This document shows positions 1-4,908 of a stretch of 5,917 nt of DNA, one piece after another. This stretch comes from Anaerotignum sp. (GTDB lineage Bacteria; Bacillota; Clostridia; Lachnospirales; Anaerotignaceae), in contig JAFRZQ010000076.1 in the NCBI GenBank assembly GCA_017442465.1, positions 1-5,917 of the forward strand. Reading direction: 5' to 3'. Numbering within the stretch: position 1 is the first letter of the stretch; every line of letters begins with the position of its first letter. The position numbers were made by a program, and so were the translations under genes. The notes beneath the pieces are model-generated. The model did no database searches. It had not been told where the DNA came from and worked only from the letters and a program-made list of their open reading frames with translations.

Positions 1-935
1 CTCTGACCATGTTCCGTATCGAAGACCATCATGAAGCGGCGGTCATCGAAATGGGTATGAATCATTTCGGTGAACTGGATAGGATCGCCACAGCGGTGCG
101 CCCTCATATTGGTGTGATTTCCAACGTTGGCGTGGCACATATCGGTTTCCTGGGCAGCAGAGAAGGTATCCTGAAGGCAAAATGCGAAATGCTGGATCAT
201 CTGGAACAGGATGGCGTTGCGATCCTGAACGCAGACAATGATATGCTGCAGACACTGGAAGGCAAACTGCCCCATGCAATCAAATGGTTCGGTGTGGAAA
301 ATAAAAGAGATTTCTATGCAGATGAAATTGAAGTCATTGGTCTGGAACAGACAAAATGTACCCTGCACACACCCATCGGTTCTGTTTCCGTTGTGATCCC
401 TGTTCCCGGGGAACATATGGTGCTGAACGCTCTGTCTGCAGCGGCGGTTGGCGTAGAACTGGGCCTGACACTGGAACAGATTAAAGCCGGTATCGACAAT
501 TTTGTTCCTACCAAGAAAAGAATGACCCTGATGAAGGATGTCAATGGTATCACCATCCTGAATGATTCTTATAACGCAAATCCTGTTTCCATGAAATCCG
601 CACTGGATGTTCTTTCTAATGCAGAAGGCAGAAAGGTGGCTGTTCTGGGAACAATGGGGGAACTGGAAGACTATGCCCCTGCCATGCATAAGGAAGTTGG
701 TGCATACGCAGCGGAAAAAGGCACAGATGTGCTGATCTGCATCGGCAAGTGGAACGACTGCATGGAAGCGGGTGCAAAAGAAGGCGGTATGACAGAAGTA
801 TACCGTTATGAAACACAGGAAGAGTTCTGGGAAAATGGTCTGTCTCTCATCAAAAAAGGCGACAATGTGCTGGTAAAAGCATCCCTTTCCACAGGATTGT
901 CCAGAACAGTAGATAAATTGCAAGGAGTGAACTAA
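1..935 (+). CDS. murF: MurF, UDP-MurNAc-tripeptide--D-Ala-D-Ala ligase (5' truncated by window edge)
   Basis: Cytoplasmic ATP-dependent Mur ligase that joins the D-Ala-D-Ala dipeptide to the UDP-MurNAc-tripeptide, completing the soluble peptidoglycan precursor. The frame is open to the left edge (first whole codon at base 3, reading Leu-Thr before an internal Met at base 9). About 310 residues are present against roughly 450 for the family, so the N-terminal domain and the ATP-binding GTNGKT loop lie upstream. Numbering from the Met at base 9: EMGMNHFGE (14-22) and the NVGVAHIGFLGS stretch (39-50) are central-domain signatures; KAK (56-58) carries the probable carbamylated lysine (K58); LNDSYNANP (184-192) is typical of MurF rather than other Mur ligases and opens the C-terminal domain. 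Two conserved C-domain motifs are altered: LGTM where LGDM is expected, and KASLST where KGSR-type sequence is expected. The stop overlaps the mraY translation start region, indicating cotranscription. Identification is secure; the Met at base 9 is not the start codon. Confidence 0.95.
   Translation, partial: LTMFRIEDHHEAAVIEMGMNHFGELDRIATAVRPHIGVISNVGVAHIGFLGSREGILKAKCEMLDHLEQDGVAILNADNDMLQTLEGKLPHAIKWFGVENKRDFYADEIEVIGLEQTKCTLHTPIGSVSVVIPVPGEHMVLNALSAAAVGVELGLTLEQIKAGIDNFVPTKKRMTLMKDVNGITILNDSYNANPVSMKSALDVLSNAEGRKVAVLGTMGELEDYAPAMHKEVGAYAAEKGTDVLICIGKWNDCMEAGAKEGGMTEVYRYETQEEFWENGLSLIKKGDNVLVKASLSTGLSRTVDKLQGVN
922..927 (+). promoter_or_regulatory. Ribosome binding site of mraY, inside the end of murF
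   Basis: AAGGAG lies 9 nt before the GTG at 937 and within the last codons of murF, whose TAA is at 933-935. It decides the GTG start, since the first in-frame ATG (1018) would remove the first membrane helix. The arrangement suggests translational coupling of mraY to murF. Confidence 0.8.
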
Positions 936-936
936 A

Positions 937-1926
937 GTGGGTTCTTTGGAACAGGCAGTCTATGCCATTATCATATCTTTCGTGATCGGTGTGATCTTGT
1001 GTCCCATCGTGATCCCTATGCTGAGAAAGCTGAAATTCGGTCAGAATGTCCGCGATGACGGCCCTGAAACACATCTGGCAAAGCAGGGTACCCCGACCAT
1101 GGGTGGTGTATCTTTCCTGATCGCTTTCGTTATTACCAGTCTCTTTTTCCTGAAAGGAAACAGAGATGGCGCGGCTATTATGCTTCTGACTTTGGGCTTT
1201 GGTCTGGTTGGTTTTCTGGATGACTATATCAAAGTTGTGAAAAAACGTTCTTTGGGGTTGCGTGCCTATCAGAAACTGCTGCTGCAGCTGATCTTTACAG
1301 GTCTGTTCTGTGCATATATCCTGAAAAGCGGCATTGGTACTGCGATTTATGTACCTTTTACAAACGGCTTCATGCTGGATCTGGGTATCCTGTTTGTGCC
1401 CTTCCTGTTTGTGGCAGTTCTGGGTACTGTAAACGGTGTTAACCTGACAGACGGTCTGGATGGTCTGTCCAGTGGTGTGACGCTTCTGGTAGCAGCTTTC
1501 TTTATGATCGTGGCATGGGCAGCAGGCAGCACAGTGGCACCTGTCTGCGGTGCTATCGTAGGTGGTCTGATGGCTTTTCTGATCTTCAATTCTTACCCTG
1601 CGAAGGTATTCATGGGGGATACAGGTTCTCTGGCACTGGGCGGTTTTGTGGCTTCTGTTGCCTTTATCCTGAAAATGCCTGTCTTTATCGTGATCGTAGG
1701 TTTCATCTATCTGTGGGAATCTATCACAGTTATGCTGCAGGTAGGCTGGTTCAAGTTAACAAAGAAAAAATACGGTGAAGGCAGACGTCTGTTCAAGATG
1801 GCTCCTTTCCATCATCATCTGGAAAAATGCGGCTGGAGAGAAACAAAGGTTGTTACTCTGTTCTATGTGGCTACAGCACTCCTGTGTCTGGTTGGCTTCT
1901 TAGGCTGTAAATATATGTTCCTGTAA
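937..1926 (+). CDS. mraY: MraY, phospho-N-acetylmuramoyl-pentapeptide transferase
   Basis: Integral membrane enzyme that transfers phospho-MurNAc-pentapeptide from UDP to undecaprenyl phosphate, forming lipid I, the first membrane step of peptidoglycan synthesis. The protein has 329 residues, within the family range, and many hydrophobic segments consistent with the usual ten helices. Diagnostic motifs in order: KQGTPTMGG (49-57), the Mg-binding region FLDDYIK (93-99, with D95 and D96), NLTDGLDGL (169-177), FMGDTGSLALGG (225-236, D228 matching the third catalytic aspartate) and the MraY-specific HHH at 292-294 within MAPFHHHLE, which separates it from other polyprenyl-phosphate sugar-phosphate transferases. 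Start is GTG, 1 nt after the murF stop, supported by a Shine-Dalgarno sequence at 922-927 and by the hydrophobic first helix beginning near residue 7. It is the second gene of the murF-mraY-murD-ftsW series. No missing key residue was seen. Confidence 0.97.
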   Translation: MGSLEQAVYAIIISFVIGVILCPIVIPMLRKLKFGQNVRDDGPETHLAKQGTPTMGGVSFLIAFVITSLFFLKGNRDGAAIMLLTLGFGLVGFLDDYIKVVKKRSLGLRAYQKLLLQLIFTGLFCAYILKSGIGTAIYVPFTNGFMLDLGILFVPFLFVAVLGTVNGVNLTDGLDGLSSGVTLLVAAFFMIVAWAAGSTVAPVCGAIVGGLMAFLIFNSYPAKVFMGDTGSLALGGFVASVAFILKMPVFIVIVGFIYLWESITVMLQVGWFKLTKKKYGEGRRLFKMAPFHHHLEKCGWRETKVVTLFYVATALLCLVGFLGCKYMFL

Positions 1927-1941
1927 TGGGAAACTGGAAAG

Positions 1942-1946
1942 AAGGA
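1942..1946 (+). promoter_or_regulatory. Ribosome binding site of murD
   Basis: AAGGA lies 7 nt before the GTG at 1954, in the 27-nt gap after mraY. It supports GTG as the start; the next in-frame ATG (1990, residue 13) falls inside the N-terminal nucleotide-binding loop CGMARSG and would break the fold. Confidence 0.75.
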
Positions 1947-1953
1947 ATTAGTT

Positions 1954-3312
1954 GTGGAATACAATGGTAAAAAAGCCCTGGTCTGTGGTATGGCAAGAAG
2001 CGGTATCGCAGCAGCAAAACTGCTGAAAAGCCTGGGCGCAGAAGTGACACTGCAGGATATGAAGAAAAGAGAAGATATTGCTGCAGATGTGCTGAATCTG
2101 GAAAATGAGGGGATCGTGCTTTACACAGGTGCAAACCCTGACGATATTGCCTGCGAACAGGACATCATCGTTCTGAGCCCCGGCATCCCCTGTGATCTGC
2201 CCTTTATCAATGCGGCAGAAGCGGCAGGCGTTTCTGTCATCAGTGAAGTGGAACTGGCTTATGGCCTGACAAAATGCCCCATCACTGCCATCACAGGCAC
2301 AAATGGCAAAACAACAACAACAACACTGACAGGCGAGATCATGAAAGCTGTTTACGGCAATACGGCTGTGGTTGGTAACATCGGTATCCCTTACAGTGAA
2401 GAAGTGGAACGCCTGACAGAAAAAGACTGGGTGGTTGCGGAAATCAGCAGCTTCCAGATGGAAAAGGCAAAGGAATTTCATCCCCATATCTCTGCGGTGC
2501 TGAATATCACACCTGACCATCTGAACAGACATAAAACCATGGAAGTTTACATTGCCATGAAGGAAAGAATATTCGAAAAACAGACAGCAGAAGATTTCTG
2601 CATCCTGAATTATGGCGATGAAGCCTGCAGAAAAATGGCAGACAAAACAGCGGCGAAGGTATTTTTCTTCAGCTCTTCCGAAAAACTGGAGAAAGGCATT
2701 TATCTGGATGGGGAAAATATCGAAGTGCGCTGGGGAGCAATCAATGAAACACTGATCAACGTAAATGATCTGCAGATTCTGGGCGTACACAACCATGAAA
2801 ATGTTATGGCGGCAGCGGCAATGGCGATCTGTGCAAACATCCCTCTGGATACCATCAGAGAAGTGCTGAAAGCCTTTGCAGGCGTAGAACACCGCATCGA
2901 ATATGTTGCGACTGTTGATGGTGTAGATTATTATAACGACTCCAAGGGTACAAATGTAGATGCTTCCATCCGTGCGGTACTGGCTATGAAAAAACCTATC
3001 GTGCTGATTGGCGGCGGCTATGACAAAGGCGGTTCCTTCGACGAATGGACACAGCTCTTCCCCGGCAGGGTGAAACATCTGGTTCTGATCGGTGTGACAG
3101 CACCAAAAGTACGCGAATCTGCGGAAAAATTCGGTTTTACAGCCATTTCCGACTGTGAAACATTCAAGGAAGCTGTAGACCTGTGCAGAGAAAAAGCGGA
3201 AGACGGTGACTGCGTACTGCTTTCTCCTGCATGTGCAAGCTGGGGCATGTTCGATAACTATGAACAGCGCGGCGATATGTTCAAGGAACAGGTAAGAGGT
3301 TATTTGAAATAA
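1954..3312 (+). CDS. murD: MurD, UDP-N-acetylmuramoyl-L-alanine--D-glutamate ligase
   Basis: Cytoplasmic Mur ligase that adds D-glutamate to UDP-MurNAc-L-Ala using ATP. At 452 residues it is full length for the family. The N-terminal UDP-binding domain shows CGMARSG (11-17) and LSPGIP (74-79). The central ATPase domain has GTNGKTTTT (115-123, P-loop), EISSFQME (163-170), NITPDHLNRH (184-193) and K203, which aligns by position with the carbamylated lysine of E. coli MurD. Then come GVHNHEN (277-283) and HRIEYV (313-318), leading into the C-terminal domain with NDSKGTN (328-334), GGGYDKG (353-359) and SPACASWGMFDNYEQRGD (424-441), the last being strongly MurD-specific. GTG is the start on ribosome-binding-site and fold grounds. 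It sits 27 nt after mraY and 21 nt before ftsW, so it is part of the same operon. Threonine is coded almost only by ACA (21 of 26), unlike ftsW. All recognised catalytic motifs are intact. Confidence 0.97.
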   Translation: MEYNGKKALVCGMARSGIAAAKLLKSLGAEVTLQDMKKREDIAADVLNLENEGIVLYTGANPDDIACEQDIIVLSPGIPCDLPFINAAEAAGVSVISEVELAYGLTKCPITAITGTNGKTTTTTLTGEIMKAVYGNTAVVGNIGIPYSEEVERLTEKDWVVAEISSFQMEKAKEFHPHISAVLNITPDHLNRHKTMEVYIAMKERIFEKQTAEDFCILNYGDEACRKMADKTAAKVFFFSSSEKLEKGIYLDGENIEVRWGAINETLINVNDLQILGVHNHENVMAAAAMAICANIPLDTIREVLKAFAGVEHRIEYVATVDGVDYYNDSKGTNVDASIRAVLAMKKPIVLIGGGYDKGGSFDEWTQLFPGRVKHLVLIGVTAPKVRESAEKFGFTAISDCETFKEAVDLCREKAEDGDCVLLSPACASWGMFDNYEQRGDMFKEQVRGYLK

Positions 3313-3333
3313 AATTCTTTAAGAGGTGTAAAG

Positions 3334-4479
3334 ATGGGCAAAAATCCTGACAGACCGAAAAAGAAAACCGCGAAGCGGAAGTATATGAAACCCGGTGGGT
3401 ATGATTTTACTGTACTGTTTATCGTGCTGACACTGGTGCTGTTCGGGATTGTCATGATTTTCAGCTCCAGTTATTATCATACGATGACCAGCACGAAGTT
3501 TAAGAATGATATGTTCTATTTCCTGAAGAGACAGAGCGTTTGGGCTGTGTTCGGGGTTTGTGCCATGGTTGTTGGCATGACGATACCTTATCATTTCTGG
3601 AAGAGATTTGCGAAACTGTGTTACTGGCTTTCCAATGCCTTTCTGGCCATGCTGCCCTTTGTCGGTATTGAAGCGGGCGGTCAGAAGCGTTGGTTAGGGG
3701 TGGGGCCGATTCAGTTCCAGCCTTCGGAATTTACGAAGATCGCGGTCATTCTATATCTTTCTGTATATGTCATTGAGCATCGGAAAGAATTGGGGAATCT
3801 CAAAGGCTTTATAAAAGCTGGCTGCGTGCTGCTGCTTCCTGTTGGGTTGATCGCAGTATCAAACTTTTCGTCTGCATTGCTGGTAGGTTTGATGGGGGCG
3901 GCGATCCTCTTTGTGGCCAGCCCCAGGATCTGGTATTTTGGTGTTGGCGGTGCGGTTCTGGCAGTTTTGGGTACGATTGCAGTTGTACTGTTCCCTTACC
4001 GTGTGGGACGAATCAAAACATGGCTGGATCCCTGGGCAGACCCTACGGGGGCAGGCTTCCAGACCATCCAGTCTCTGTATGCGGTGGCATCCGGCGGGCT
4101 GTTTGGCTTAGGCCTGGGGCAGAGCCGGCAGAAGACATTCATCCCCGAAGCCTATAACGATATCATTTTTGCGATCATCTGTGAAGAACTGGGGCTTGTT
4201 GGCGCGGCACTGGTCATCATGCTGTTTGCGGTATTGATCTGGCGTGGCATCAAGATCGCCATGAATGCCAGAGACAGCTTCGGTATGCTTGTGGCTACAG
4301 GCATTACAGCGGTCATTGCATTCCAGTCCATTATCAATATCGGCGTAGTTACCAATACCATTCCCAATACGGGGCAGCCATTGCCTTTTGTCAGCTACGG
4401 CGGTACATCTCTGTTGTTTTTGATGGCAATGGTCGGCATTCTTCTGAACATTTCCAGATATCCCAAGGAAAGGGAATAA
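3334..4479 (+). CDS. ftsW: FtsW/SpoVE-type SEDS peptidoglycan glycosyltransferase
   Basis: Polytopic membrane protein of the SEDS family (FtsW, RodA, SpoVE) that polymerises lipid II into glycan strands with a partner class B penicillin-binding protein, in the division septum or, for SpoVE, the spore cortex. The 381-residue protein has a lysine/arginine-rich cytoplasmic N-terminus (about residues 1-19) followed by about ten hydrophobic segments. Motifs: GGQKRWLG (115-122, with the conserved Trp), FQPSEFTK (128-135), RIKTWLDPWADP (226-237), GLGLGQSRQK (258-267), PEAYNDIIFAI (271-281) whose D276 matches the essential SEDS aspartate, and PFVSYGGTSL (351-360). The usual PDxGTA-like motif of helix 5 reads SNFSSA (176-181). 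ATG start follows GAGGTG at 3323-3328 with a 5-nt spacer. It is the last gene before a terminator. Its position next to murD fits either ftsW or spoVE; sequence alone does not decide, so the symbol is provisional. Codon use differs from its neighbours (7 of 19 Thr codons are ACG). Confidence 0.92.
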   Translation: MGKNPDRPKKKTAKRKYMKPGGYDFTVLFIVLTLVLFGIVMIFSSSYYHTMTSTKFKNDMFYFLKRQSVWAVFGVCAMVVGMTIPYHFWKRFAKLCYWLSNAFLAMLPFVGIEAGGQKRWLGVGPIQFQPSEFTKIAVILYLSVYVIEHRKELGNLKGFIKAGCVLLLPVGLIAVSNFSSALLVGLMGAAILFVASPRIWYFGVGGAVLAVLGTIAVVLFPYRVGRIKTWLDPWADPTGAGFQTIQSLYAVASGGLFGLGLGQSRQKTFIPEAYNDIIFAIICEELGLVGAALVIMLFAVLIWRGIKIAMNARDSFGMLVATGITAVIAFQSIINIGVVTNTIPNTGQPLPFVSYGGTSLLFLMAMVGILLNISRYPKERE

Positions 4480-4498
4480 ATTACATAAGAAAACAGGC

Positions 4499-4539
4499 GG
4501 ACTTTCGGGAAGAGATTTTCGAAAGTCCTTTTTGTTTGT
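4499..4539 (+). terminator. Intrinsic terminator after ftsW
   Basis: GGACTTTCG (4499-4507) pairs perfectly with CGAAAGTCC (4520-4528). The stem can extend inward by two G-U and two A-U pairs to a GAGA tetraloop (4512-4515). It is followed by the T-rich run TTTTTGTTTGT (4529-4539). It begins 20 nt after the ftsW stop and closes the cell-wall operon before the valS promoter. Confidence 0.92.
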
Positions 4540-4566
4540 ATACATGAACAATTGCACAAGAAAGGC

Positions 4567-4595
4567 TTGACAAAGTTGGGTAAATTGAATAAAAT
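4567..4595 (+). promoter_or_regulatory. Sigma-A-type promoter of the valS leader
   Basis: TTGACA (4567-4572, perfect -35) and TAAAAT (4590-4595, one mismatch from TATAAT) are separated by exactly 17 nt. Transcription should start near 4601-4604, just upstream of T-box Stem I. It begins 28 nt after the ftsW terminator T-run, making valS its own transcription unit. Confidence 0.85.
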
Positions 4596-4717
4596 CTGAT
4601 GGTATAGGAAAAGAATAAGCACTGTGAAAGACAGAGAAAAAGAGGAGTACACATCCGGAATTCTCAGAGAGAAGGGCTCATCGGCTGAAAGGCCCTTTGA
4701 TAGGAAAGATGTGGAAG

Positions 4718-4720
4718 GTA
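4718..4720 (+). promoter_or_regulatory. T-box specifier codon GUA (valine)
   Basis: GTA follows GAAG (4714-4717) on the 3' side of the specifier loop, opposite the AGTA S-turn, which is the standard location of the codon-like triplet. It would pair with a tRNA-Val anticodon UAC. The downstream gene being valS agrees independently. A one-base shift would read GGT (Gly), which conflicts with the gene. Confidence 0.85.
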
Positions 4721-4807
4721 GCTTTGGAGTCGTTTTGCTGAAGGAAGAGTAGGCGAAAACGGGAGGTCCCGTTACAGACCGTAAGAGTGTCCGTCTGTTT
4801 CAGGCGG

Positions 4808-4840
4808 AAATTAAGGTGGTACCGCGAGCTTTCGTCCTTT
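4808..4840 (+). promoter_or_regulatory. T-box sequence and antiterminator
   Basis: AAGGTGGTACCGCG (4813-4826) matches the conserved T-box. TGGT (4817-4820) is positioned to pair with an ACCA tRNA 3' end, consistent with a tRNA-Val having A as discriminator base. AAGG (4813-4816) can pair with CCTT (4836-4839), which otherwise belongs partly to the terminator stem, giving mutually exclusive structures. The outer limits are approximate. Confidence 0.92.
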
Positions 4841-4860
4841 GTTGGACGGAAGCTTTTTCT
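4827..4860 (+). terminator. T-box-controlled intrinsic terminator
   Basis: AGCTTTCGTCC (4827-4837) pairs with GGACGGAAGCT (4844-4854) over 11 bp with one G-U pair and a TTTGTT loop, followed by T's at 4854-4858. Its 5' arm overlaps the antiterminator, so tRNA binding decides whether it forms. It stops leader transcripts about 50 nt before valS. Confidence 0.93.
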
Positions 4861-4908
4861 ATATTTCACGGTTATTTTTCCAAAAGATAAAAATGGGAGG
4901 AAAGAAAT

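Larger units (their letters stand above)
4602..4860 (+). promoter_or_regulatory. T-box riboswitch (tRNA-Val sensing) controlling valS
   Basis: Leader RNA that binds tRNA-Val and lets transcription continue into valS when the tRNA is uncharged. Stem I elements seen in order: a likely kink-turn at the base (GAC 4630-4632 with GTC 4729-4731), lower helix AAAG/CTTT (4639-4642 with 4722-4725), S-turn AGTA (4646-4649) opposite GAA (4714-4716), helix CACATC/GATGTG (4650-4655 with 4708-4713), AGAGAG (4666-4671), and apical helix AAGGGC/GCCCTT (4672-4677 with 4692-4697) enclosing the GGCTG loop motif (4683-4687). A second AGTA at 4748-4751 and a hairpin AACGGG/CCCGTT (4758-4763 with 4768-4773) mark the Stem II/IIA-B region. 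Stem III is ACAGAC/GTCTGT (4774-4779 with 4793-4798). The conserved T-box and a terminator complete it. The architecture is that of the full-length transcriptional class; the 5' end is inferred from the promoter. Confidence 0.96.

Noticed and set aside
9..11. ATG at base 9 as the true start of murF
   Set aside because: The frame is open upstream with family-like residues, no ribosome binding site precedes it, and starting here would remove the ATP-binding loop and about 140 residues of MurF.
2311..2325. Tandem ACA repeats (five in a row) as a possible slippage or phase-variation tract
   Set aside because: They encode the Thr run after the GTNGK P-loop of MurD, which is normal for Mur ligases, and the unit is three bases, so slippage would not shift the frame. 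The strong ACA preference of the gene explains it.
1948..3078. A 376-codon open frame on the minus strand opposite murD
   Set aside because: The translation is low-complexity, rich in Cys, Phe and His, and matches no family I know. murD on the other strand has every expected motif.
3911..4111. Small plus-strand open frame inside ftsW
   Set aside because: It lies wholly within ftsW in another frame, without a ribosome binding site or recognisable product.
4499..4854. The shared CTTTCG element in both terminators as a possible repeat pair
   Set aside because: The shared string is only six bases and the stems otherwise differ in length, loop and pairing. Chance or common terminator composition is enough.
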